Assembly: GCF_024972735.1 (NCBI RefSeq)
Contig: NZ_CP087723.1
Span: 1,364,001 to 1,428,000, forward strand
Source of the DNA: Halalkaliarchaeum sp. AArc-CO
GTDB taxonomy: Archaea > Halobacteriota > Halobacteria > Halobacteriales > Haloferacaceae
DNA length: 64,000 nucleotides
Direction of reading: 5' to 3'
In this document: positions 26,812-34,395 of the stretch, one piece after another
Layout of the letters: every line of letters begins with the position of its first letter
How positions within the stretch are numbered: position 1 is the stretch's first letter
Position numbers and translations under genes: made by a program
Notes under the pieces: generated by a model
Database searches by the model: none
What the model saw: only the letters and a program-made list of their open reading frames with translations
Told to the model about the DNA's origin: nothing

Positions 26812-28236
26812 TCAGATGTACGGGACACCGCGGATGACGCTGCCTTTGGTGAGGTAGCCCTTCATGGCGAAGTCGGCGCACTTGTCGGCGTAGTACGTGG
26901 TGATGGGGAGCCGAGTGGAGCGGCTCAGCGACCCGACGTGTGCTTCCGATAGCCAGTAGGTTTGCTCCGCGAGCGTGTCGAGATCTGTCGATCCGTGCCG
27001 TTTCACGATCTGTAACGGCCGCGGCGTGCCTGGACTGCCCTCCTTCCCACCGGTCGTGGTCAGGTAGGAGTGGTCGCCGTTGTGAACATAGAAGGCGACG
27101 CCTTTGTCCGCGATGTCGAACCGTGATTTCGATTCGTCGTACTTGGCGATGCGGGGGTTCCCGGATTTCCGGATCTCGACGAGGTCGAACCGCTGGATGA
27201 GATCGCGGGCTTTGTCGAGACGGTTGATGAGGCTCTCGACGTCGAGGTAGAACTTCCCGTCCCGATGGATTACCACGTGCCGGGGCGGTCGGCCTTCCTC
27301 TTCGGCGAAGATTTCCAGGACGTGCTTGATGACGTTCGCTACGTCGTCCTCGTCGAACGTCTCGCCAGCCTGCTTCGTGACGGCCTCGGACGCGAGGATG
27401 GTTCCGTCGGCCATGATGACGTTCGCGGCTGCGCCGAGGTGTTGCTTCGTCGCGTGGTCGTAGGTCACGTCAAGGCCGACGAACGCGTCAACGCCCCCGG
27501 GAACGTCGTCGATCCGCCACGGCACCCCGCCCGCTTTCCCGATAAGGGACGAGCAGATATTCCCGCCGTAGTTGTCGTTACCGAGGTTGTCGACGGAGAT
27601 CATCTGACTCGGCACGCCGAGTTGGCCGAGCCGCCGCTTGAACTCGGGATACGGATCGTCGTAGTCCGCTTCTGCAGCCTCGTCTTCGTCCGGCACGACG
27701 ATCAGTGCCGCATCGTAGTCACTCGCTTTCTGCGCGGGCTGGGAGTAGTGGAACTCCGAGCCGAGTTCGTAGGTGTCGCGGTCGAACGCTGTCGGGCTCG
27801 CATCGTAGTCTGCGAGCTTGTTGAGCAGCGATAGCACGTATGGCCGTGCGTCATCCTCGTCGTCTTCGGGATACAGCGCGATGATGTCGAACGACTCTGG
27901 TGACTTGTACACGCCGTAGCCGTTCCGTTCCAGCCCGCCAGCCCCGTAGTACCCTGTCTGTCCGTCACCGAACCGCAGGTTCGGGATATTCCGCGTCTTG
28001 TGTTCTCGGTACCCGGCGTTCGTGGGTTGGGGGGTTGGGTCGAAGTTGAAGTACGGTGTCGGACCGAGCAGGTCGACGAACGACGTGACGACGTTGAACC
28101 GTTCCTCGGGTTTCATCCGGCTCTCATTGTGGATGACGTCCAGGAACGCGTCATCGACGCGACCCAACTGCTCGAACGTCGGGATAACCTTACAGTATTT
28201 GGCTCTGTAGTTTCGGTACACGGCGGTTGATTTCAC
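26812..28236 (-). CDS. Prokaryotic Argonaute, MID-PIWI part; N-terminus removed by an IS
   Basis: 474 codons are open. The PIWI domain carries a full catalytic set: D256 (AFVGLDVTYD), E292 (QAGETF), D326 (VVIHRDGKF) and D451 (TTYYADKCADF). The MID region has GVPSQM and IGKAGG as likely 5'-end-binding residues, and ARLPIT-like RLPITTYYAD is the family C-terminal block. It resembles the C-terminal half of long haloarchaeal Argonautes of about 850-900 residues. Codons 1-12 belong to the IS at 28201-29126, so the original N and PAZ domains are gone. Expression would depend on IS sequence. It may be a pseudogene, or survive as a short Argonaute. Confidence 0.88.
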   Translation of the reverse strand: MKSTAVYRNYRAKYCKVIPTFEQLGRVDDAFLDVIHNESRMKPEERFNVVTSFVDLLGPTPYFNFDPTPQPTNAGYREHKTRNIPNLRFGDGQTGYYGAGGLERNGYGVYKSPESFDIIALYPEDDEDDARPYVLSLLNKLADYDASPTAFDRDTYELGSEFHYSQPAQKASDYDAALIVVPDEDEAAEADYDDPYPEFKRRLGQLGVPSQMISVDNLGNDNYGGNICSSLIGKAGGVPWRIDDVPGGVDAFVGLDVTYDHATKQHLGAAANVIMADGTILASEAVTKQAGETFDEDDVANVIKHVLEIFAEEEGRPPRHVVIHRDGKFYLDVESLINRLDKARDLIQRFDLVEIRKSGNPRIAKYDESKSRFDIADKGVAFYVHNGDHSYLTTTGGKEGSPGTPRPLQIVKRHGSTDLDTLAEQTYWLSEAHVGSLSRSTRLPITTYYADKCADFAMKGYLTKGSVIRGVPYI

Positions 28237-29126
28237 GGATATCTCACGCTCCGGCGGAGGTTGTAGACGGTGGCTTTCAGCAGCATTTCACGGAACTCAA
28301 GCCACCAGCTTCGCGCACGCACGGCTGCCCCGAGCGTGCGCTTGATGCTTGAGAAGACGGTTTCGTTCATCGAGCGGCGATTGTACCGATCACGGTCTAT
28401 GCGGGCGTTGTGAGCGTGATCGAGCGGGTTCATGATACGGTGTTTAATCAGCGGTCTCACACCGTTTTCGCGGAGTTCATCGCGGAAGGCTTTCGCGTCG
28501 TAGCCACGATCAGCCGCGAGGCTCCGCAGGTCGCCGGCGTTACGCCGAGCGACCTGCGGGCCGATCTTCGCATCGTGTTTCTTGCTCGTTGTAGAGTGGA
28601 TGTCGGTGATGTACAGCGTTTCGACATCCACCAAGGCAGTGACTTTCAGCGCCCGGACGCGGTAGTGCGTGCGGTTGGCGTAGTGGCGACTGGGGTGGTC
28701 GCGGTCGAAGCCAGTCGAATCGATGGCGGCGTGGCCAGTGCGTTTCTCGGCGCGTCAGCCGAGAAACGCACGCCACGTCTTCGTTGGAATCCGTGCAAAC
28801 CACGTGCGGAGGACAGTGTAGTGAGGAAGCCGTGTAAGGCCGATCTCTTCGAGGACACCGGGCATCTCACTGAGCAAATCCACCGTGACGCGGTAGGATT
28901 TGCCCAGCTCGATGCGGAGTGCATGCAGCGTGAGCATCGCCCACTCGGCGAACCCGCCACCCCCTTCGGGGTCGGCGGGTTCGTCCGGGTTAGCGACAAC
29001 TGATTTAGCCTTAGCCACCGTAACACGCGTGAGGAGACGGAATTCCGATACCACAACATTCCGTCTCTTCGCTTTCTACGGCAATAACGCAGTCGCGGTG
29101 TCTCCGTCTAGCGAAACTACAGAGCC
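28201..29126. mobile_element. 926-bp IS5-type insertion sequence without target duplication
   Basis: Terminal inverted repeats GGCTCTGTAGTTTCG (28201-28215) and CGAAACTACAGAGCC (29112-29126) are perfect over 15 bp and enclose one transposase gene. The flanking bases (CAGTATTT and CATATTAC) do not form a direct repeat. Both neighbouring genes are cut exactly at its ends, which points to deletion or rearrangement rather than simple insertion. Confidence 0.88.
28233..29054 (-). pseudogene. IS5-family transposase inactivated by an in-frame stop
   Basis: One continuous frame of 274 codons. It starts MVSEFRLLTRVTVAKAKSVV (GTG at 29054) and ends VYNLRRSVRYP. The only break is a TGA at 28755-28757, after KTWRAFLG. 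HAAIDSTGFDRDHPSRHYA just after the stop holds the first catalytic Asp, LAADRGYDAKAF the second, and MNETVFSSIKR the Glu. The stop lies in a 6-bp core between 11-bp inverted repeats. Inverting that core would restore GASAEKR. Confidence 0.85.
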
Positions 29127-29962
29127 CATATTACCAATATCCTTACTCGACCAACCTTTCCGATAGACATTGAACTCATAGACGGTAATAGACTAGCAGA
29201 AGACAGATTGAATGAAATACGTGAAACACTAGATCGGAATGCAAGAGCTGGAAGTTATATGCAAATCAACTCCCCTCATCCTGCGAATCAATTAATTTCA
29301 CCACTATCTCGTTTAGCTGGAAACTATGCAATACGAGAGAATCGGTCAGAGCTGGAATCCCTCAGTGAAGAACTCCTAGTCTCATATTCGGTGGCAACAG
29401 ATAACGACCTGCCATCGACAGTAAATTGGAACGAGGAAAATCAATATACGGATTCAGATACGTTCGTCCATGCAACTTATGGGGAGGGTGCAGCTAGAAT
29501 TGCAACCCACGATAGAGGCGACACATTCTGGGAAAAAATTGAAACTTTGTCCGAGTCTGCTCGGGTAGCGGTTACGGAGACCGAGAGACACGAATGGAGC
29601 TTCTATTGCCACGTAGTCTCATCAGCTGCACCAGTGATATCCGATACTAATGAAATCACCAATCTCGTAGAAAACGTGGAAACTGCCCTTATAAACACTC
29701 AATCATATTCGTCCGTTGGAAATTCGAAACGAGGGCGTGCTTTGTTTTATTCGAACGTGGTTCACCAATTAATGCGTAAACATTCTTATCATAGTGTTTC
29801 AAGATGGACAAGAGCAATTAATATTAGGACAGATACCGGTCTCGACGCACTCCCATACTTCCATCGAGGAATTGTAGAGATCTGTGGATTGCGTTGTGAA
29901 GAGTTAAGACTCCCGTATCGATGGTTAGAGTGGATCGCAGAGCAAGAGAATTTATTGTACAA

Positions 29963-31025
29963 GAGCCTGTCATAGAAAGCGTCACGTACGAAGCGGCAGG
30001 GTGCGCGAAGTGTGTCCAACACCAGCACAGCCCTGCAAGACGTAGCTTCGGTAGACGACTTCTTGAATGTCGCGGCTACCGAGACGGTATCGCTGTTCGA
30101 CCATCTTGAGTTCGAGTTTCTGCTGGAGTACGACGTGTTCGCCCCCGCTCGCCGGGGGCGAACACGAGTTCACGAGCCACCTGATCTCTTTCGCGGCTTT
30201 TTGCACTGCTACTACGAGGATGTCTACGGCACACGTCCGGTGACACGAGAACTTCAGAACGGCCTTGTCTGGTACTACTGCGGACTCGACAAACCGCCAT
30301 CCAGAGACACGGTTGATCGCTTTCTCACCGACCTCGAACACGTTATTGACGATGTCTTCGACAGACTCGTCGAGCAGGCCGCCGCCCGCGGCCTGCTCGA
30401 CTCCACGTACTCCATCGATTCGACCCACGTTGAAGCGATCCAACACAACGACGCTGCCTCGTGGAATTACGATCCAACAGCTGAGGAATACTACTACGGC
30501 TTCGGCTGTACGATCGTTTCAACCGGTTCAAAGATCCCGATAGCAGCGGAGTTCACACAGGCCAAACAAGCGGATCAGGAGACGGCGATGCGCGTCACGC
30601 GTGACGCGCTCGCCGTCGATACACCGGTCTGGATGCTGGGAGACAGCGCCTACGACATCCTCGATTGGCACGACCACCTGCTGGCCGCAGGGGTCGTGCC
30701 AATCGCTCCATACAATCCGCGAAACACTGACGACCCGAAAGACATCGAGTACAGGATCGAAGACCGAATCGAGGAACACAGCGAGGACGTGCAGCTGAAA
30801 CAGTCCATCTTGGAGGAGACGTACAACAACCGGACAGGAGTCGAACGAACCAACGACGCAGTCAAGGACTGCGGCCTCGGGCAGGTCTGCGCCCGAGGCC
30901 GCGTCCACGCACGGACAGAAGTGTTCCTTGCGCTGTGTCTCCGACTCGTCGTGGCCATCACCAACTACGAGCGAGGAAACAATCCGGGCTGTGAGAAGCT
31001 ATGAGATGGATTCTATGACAGGCTC
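29963..31025 (+). mobile_element. 1063-bp IS (IS5-like) with 7-bp target duplication
   Basis: Inverted repeats GAGCCTGTCATAGAA (29963-29977) and TTCTATGACAGGCTC (31011-31025) are perfect. The target duplication TGTACAA is at 29956-29962 and 31026-31032. It holds one complete transposase gene and interrupts the gene that spans it. Its ends match those of the mini-element at 16081-16485 apart from base 5. Confidence 0.92.
30012..31004 (+). CDS. IS5-family transposase, intact
   Basis: A 330-residue DDE transposase starting at GTG 30012. An N-terminal helical domain is followed by STYSIDSTHVEAIQHND (first Asp), VWMLGDSAYDILDWHDHL (second Asp) and YNNRTGVERTNDAVKDCGLG (Glu with the IS5-type spacing). 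The C-terminus ends LVVAITNYERGNNPG. The gene fills the IS, leaving 49 bases on the left and 21 on the right. No frameshift or stop is seen, so the element may still be mobile and may also move the mini-element. ISH9-like is possible, but the exact name is not claimed. Confidence 0.9.
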   Translation: MSNTSTALQDVASVDDFLNVAATETVSLFDHLEFEFLLEYDVFAPARRGRTRVHEPPDLFRGFLHCYYEDVYGTRPVTRELQNGLVWYYCGLDKPPSRDTVDRFLTDLEHVIDDVFDRLVEQAAARGLLDSTYSIDSTHVEAIQHNDAASWNYDPTAEEYYYGFGCTIVSTGSKIPIAAEFTQAKQADQETAMRVTRDALAVDTPVWMLGDSAYDILDWHDHLLAAGVVPIAPYNPRNTDDPKDIEYRIEDRIEEHSEDVQLKQSILEETYNNRTGVERTNDAVKDCGLGQVCARGRVHARTEVFLALCLRLVVAITNYERGNNPGCEKL

Positions 31026-31287
31026 TGTACAATGCAATTGATAGACAATCTGAAACTGTATTCGGAGATTATCATTCGCCCTTCCACCTTTTGAGGGATT
31101 TCTTTGCTTTATATATTGGATTTGTTCAGTCCCCCTCAAATGCTGATCGTTCAGATACTCTCATTGAATTACTTGAAGATCGGATCGATGAAATGTCCCC
31201 AAATAACCAGGATATTGCGGAGGGGGCTCTTAGCGCAGTCCAAGATGTCCATGAAATTGCAGTGGATATTAACGACGAATATAGCTA

Positions 31288-32301
31288 CTAGAGGTTGTCG
31301 AGATATTCGCGGCGCTGTTCCATCTTCTCTCGTTCAGTACGTCGGTCGTAGTGCTGTTCGATCACCCGCTGACTGACGTTCGCTCGGTCACTGACGACCT
31401 TATCCGGCATGTCACTGTTCAGGCTGTGCGTGATGCTTCCGCGGCGAATTGCGTGAGGACTCACGCTCGACGGACACTCGTAGGCAGTGTCCCGCTCTAC
31501 TGCTGAACACTCGCCGAGGCCGCGGTCGTGTGGACACTCGGTGCTATAGACACACGGACGAGTCCAGCGGTACACGTAGGCACGCAGCGTCGTCTTATTG
31601 GTCCGTCCTTCCCGCGAGGCCAGCAACGGTTCTCGACCGTACTCGTCAGTTACCGACGGTCGCTTGGCGTCTAACCAGTCATTGAGGAGATTACAGACTT
31701 GGTCTGAGAGCGCGACCATCCGTTCACCTTCTCCCTGGTTTTTGATCGGGGTGCCTGTATCTGGTCGATGACGGACCTTGATACACTTCTCGTTTGAATC
31801 GTAGTCGTCAATGTCGAGTGCGTGAACACCGCCGACGCGCATCATCGTGTGCCACATCAGGGCAATTGAGACGTGCTGGATGCTCGCGTATTCGTACTTC
31901 TCCAGATGCGCGAGCACCTTCGAAGCATTGTCACTGTCCAACATTACGTCCCGAGAGTTCTCATCAGGAGTGATCGCCGGAGACAGCACCTTCTGACTCA
32001 GGTCCTGTTCTACGCCGTCGACAGACTCTAGCCACCGGATGAACACGCGAAGGGTATCCATCTGCGTCTTCTCGCTGACCTTGTTCAGGTCGCCATCCTC
32101 GCGCCGCCAGAGCCGGTACTTGTGCAGCTGGCGGCCGCTAAGTTTGTTGAGATTCTGTATCTCTTCTACCTCATCACACCAGCGGACGAAGTGACCGAGT
32201 CGGTACTTGTGCCCCTTCAGAGAGGCCTCCGATAATTCGTTCCCTCTGTCAGCGAGGTACAGTTCAAGCGCGGTTTCAGCATCTATTGGTTCGAGACTCA
32301 T
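31288..32301 (-). CDS. Tyrosine recombinase / integrase (left copy)
   Basis: A 337-residue integrase from ATG 32301. It has an N-terminal SAM-like core-binding domain, then HTMMRVGGVHALDIDDY (catalytic Arg), SPHAIRRGSITH (H-x-x-R) and VIEQHYDRRT (nucleophile Tyr). A Cys-rich insert (RPCVYSTECPHDRGLGEC) is shared with the neighbouring integrase. Its 3' end overlaps the stop of the split gene by 4 bases. A tRNA T-arm-like sequence (GATTTGAACCCGG, 32425-32437) lies 124 bases upstream of its start. It probably belonged to the Argonaute-bearing island. Confidence 0.9.
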   Translation of the reverse strand: MSLEPIDAETALELYLADRGNELSEASLKGHKYRLGHFVRWCDEVEEIQNLNKLSGRQLHKYRLWRREDGDLNKVSEKTQMDTLRVFIRWLESVDGVEQDLSQKVLSPAITPDENSRDVMLDSDNASKVLAHLEKYEYASIQHVSIALMWHTMMRVGGVHALDIDDYDSNEKCIKVRHRPDTGTPIKNQGEGERMVALSDQVCNLLNDWLDAKRPSVTDEYGREPLLASREGRTNKTTLRAYVYRWTRPCVYSTECPHDRGLGECSAVERDTAYECPSSVSPHAIRRGSITHSLNSDMPDKVVSDRANVSQRVIEQHYDRRTEREKMEQRREYLDNL

Positions 32302-32770
32302 GGTTGGTCTTCTTCGGTCAAGCGAACCCCACGAGTCCCGGTTACTGCCCGTTCCGAACCAACGGCTACAATGCCCGAAATCGCCAAAATGAAGGGTTGT
32401 CACACCGCGTGACCAGGGCCTGCAGATTTGAACCCGGAGGAAGACGGTCGCTCACTCCGTTCTCGCTGCGTCTTCCAGGGCTTCAAATCCACGCGTCCGC
32501 AAGGCGGACGCTCGGCTCGTCCATTCTCGCTCCCTCGTAAAACTCGGTCGCTCCGATGGACTCGCCGGGATTTTTCACCACGGGGCACTCTCCCAGCCTC
32601 GGTCGTTCGGCGCTTCGCGCCTCACATGACCTCGGGTTGGTCAGACCGCCGTGGCTCAAACGTACCGCGGCTCGTCCACTCGCTCGCGCCTTCGGCGCTC
32701 GCAGGCCGCGCAGCCCAACAACCGTTGCTCGTACCTCCGTTTCCTGGTTCCGGTTACAAGGAGTCAACGT
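32302..32770. other. Integrase intergenic region: hairpins and attachment-site remnants
   Basis: The 469 bases between the divergent integrases have no supported gene. They hold GATTTGAACCCGG (32425-32437), the inverted repeat GGAAGACG/CGTCTTCC (32439-32446 and 32469-32476), the hairpin GCGTCCGC-AAG-GCGGACGC (32493-32511) and the tRNA-Ala fragment at 32556-32595. These are features expected of an attachment region with integrase binding arms. Confidence 0.6.
32556..32595 (-). repeat. attL candidate: 3' part of tRNA-Ala
   Basis: ATGGACTCGCCGGGATTT (32556-32573) is identical to 61166-61183 at the 3' end of tRNA-Ala(GGC). The match continues with small changes (CGGGGC-CTCTCCCA) to 32595, that is, to the edge of the anticodon arm. 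Same orientation as the tRNA, so it is a direct repeat 28.6 kb away. An integrase gene starts 175 bases to the right. Confidence 0.75.
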
Positions 32771-33775
32771 ATGCTGGAACCAACAACACCAGAAGAAGCA
32801 GTTGAACTGTACCTGAAAGACCGGAAAGGTGACATCGCTCACTCTACCCACAACCGTCATCACGAGCGTCTCAAACGCTTTCTGGAGTGGTGCGAAGAGA
32901 CAGGCTTCGACAACATGAACGACATCACTGGTAAGAAGCTACTTGAGTACAAGCAGTGGCGCAAAGCCGACGGGCTGGCGAACGTGACCCTGAAGAACCA
33001 GCTCTGGACACTTCGTGTGTTCCTCCAGTTCTGCGAAAACATCGATGCCGCCCCGAAACGCATTAACGAGAAAATGAGGATGCCTGATCTCGATGTGGGC
33101 GAGGACACAAGAGATGTCCTCGTCACCTCAGCGGAAGCCGAACAAATCCTTGACTACTGCGAGAAGTTCGAATACGCGACACCTCGTCACGTCACGTTCT
33201 ATCTTCTATGGCACACCGGGATCCGGTCAGGAACGGCCAGAGCCCTTGACGTCAGTGACTACTACTCGAAAGAGCAGTACCTTGATGTTTCGCACCAGCC
33301 TGAACAGGGCACTCCACTGAAGAATAAAGAGCGTGGTGAACGCCAAATCACCCTGAAAACCGAACTCTGCGAAGTCTTAGATGACTACATCGATATGCAC
33401 CATCCGATGCAAGAGGACGACTACGGCCGTGTGCCCTTGTTAGGCACGTCTCACGGCCGACCTCACAAAACGACTATCCAGTACAAGATCTACACGCTCA
33501 CCCGCCCGTGTCACTACACGAACGAGTGTCCACACGACAGAGATCCAAACGAGTGCGAAGCAAACAGTCACAGCCAAGCGAGTCAGTGTCCCAGCTCTGT
33601 GAGTCCACACGCCGTCCGTCGAGGCTCGATCACCCACCATCGAAAGGCTGAAATCCCGAAAGATGTGGCATCCGAGCGAATGAACGTGAGTACGGAGGTG
33701 CTCGATAAGCACTACGACCGCCGAACCAAAGAAGAACAGCGAGAGGCGAGACAAAAGTACCTCGACGGACTCTGA
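32771..33775 (+). CDS. Tyrosine recombinase / integrase of the tRNA-Ala element
   Basis: A 334-residue integrase from ATG 32771. HTGIRSGTARALDVSDYYS holds the first Arg, SPHAVRRGSITH the H-x-x-R, and VLDKHYDRRTKEE the catalytic Tyr. The whole protein parallels the left integrase, including the Cys-rich insert (RPCHYTNECPHDRDPNEC), but the two have clearly diverged. The gene points into the element and its start lies 198 bases from attL, the usual place for a tRNA-targeting archaeal integrase. Confidence 0.92.
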   Translation: MLEPTTPEEAVELYLKDRKGDIAHSTHNRHHERLKRFLEWCEETGFDNMNDITGKKLLEYKQWRKADGLANVTLKNQLWTLRVFLQFCENIDAAPKRINEKMRMPDLDVGEDTRDVLVTSAEAEQILDYCEKFEYATPRHVTFYLLWHTGIRSGTARALDVSDYYSKEQYLDVSHQPEQGTPLKNKERGERQITLKTELCEVLDDYIDMHHPMQEDDYGRVPLLGTSHGRPHKTTIQYKIYTLTRPCHYTNECPHDRDPNECEANSHSQASQCPSSVSPHAVRRGSITHHRKAEIPKDVASERMNVSTEVLDKHYDRRTKEEQREARQKYLDGL

Positions 33776-33941
33776 GAACGGCATTAACTGGATCGTATTC
33801 GCTATATCATCTTTTCGCATTGTTCATTCTGTGATCAGATCTCCGCTTACTTGCCAATGCAGCTGTTGGCATTGTCGCGGTGAGTTCGGACACTCATTTC
33901 TCCGTACACTTTTGTTGTTGTATACCGTCTGACAAGCTAAG

Positions 33942-34382
33942 ATGTCCACACCGAGAAGCACACCCCGTGGACCCGCCGACAGGACTGCAGAGATAGCAGA
34001 GCGAGCGTGGCAAAATACTGTAGCGAGTGCTATATTGATCCCGGCTATTCAGTTGATATTTCTTGAACTTGCTGAAGCAACCCACTCGCTGAACGGTGCT
34101 ACCCTCGGTACTGATCCAGTCACAATACTCTATACCGGAATCGTTGTTCTTGGCCTGATACCGATCTTCTCAACCATCGTTGCCACAGCGATAGCGTATA
34201 TTGGGGCTGGCTGGCCCGGAGTCATACTCTATTATATTGTATCAGTGGGTGCATCGATGATGCTTGGAGCCCAGCTAACCGGTGTCCTGATCTTCCTCAC
34301 CGGGATCATACTTTTCCTACTTGTAACTACGATTAAGTCAAAACGCAAGCGCAGTCGAAGAACTCATCCACCCATGCGCTGA
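33942..34382 (+). CDS. Hypothetical membrane protein
   Basis: A 146-residue protein with an Arg/Pro-rich cytoplasmic start. Four hydrophobic segments follow: ASAILIPAIQLIFLELAEA, ILYTGIVVLGLIPIFSTIVA, PGVILYYIVSVGASMMLGA and GVLIFLTGIILFLLVTTI. The tail is strongly basic (KSKRKRSRRTH). It ends 13 bases before the end of the convergent FokI-like gene. Lower GC than the core genes suggests it came with the element. Confidence 0.65.
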   Translation: MSTPRSTPRGPADRTAEIAERAWQNTVASAILIPAIQLIFLELAEATHSLNGATLGTDPVTILYTGIVVLGLIPIFSTIVATAIAYIGAGWPGVILYYIVSVGASMMLGAQLTGVLIFLTGIILFLLVTTIKSKRKRSRRTHPPMR

Positions 34383-34395
34383 CTCGGTTTTGCTT

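Larger units (their letters stand above)
29127..31291 (+). pseudogene. Hypothetical gene, 5'-truncated and split by an IS
   Basis: An open frame starts at the edge of the 926-bp IS (no start codon before a TTG at 29208) and runs to 29975, where it enters the IS at 29963-31025. Removing that IS and one 7-bp duplication joins the frame exactly: ENLLY, then N, then AIDRQSETVFGDYHS, to a stop at 31291. The restored C-terminus ends DIAEGALSAVQDVHEIAVDI plus NDEYSY. The protein is helical, with low GC and AT-rich codons unlike the core genes, which suggests transfer. I recognise no family. Confidence 0.8.

Noticed and set aside
28410-29003. Plus-strand frame containing GASAEKR-like residues opposite the transposase
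   Set aside because: It reads the inverted repeat from the other side; the similarity to the transposase arises from the palindrome, not from a gene.
15890-32440. A direct-repeat att pair between tRNA-Arg(TCG) and the left integrase
   Set aside because: GGGTTCAAATC-TGCAG near 32420 resembles the tRNA-Arg 3' end but only on the opposite strand, so it is an inverted and imperfect match, not the direct repeat expected after integration.
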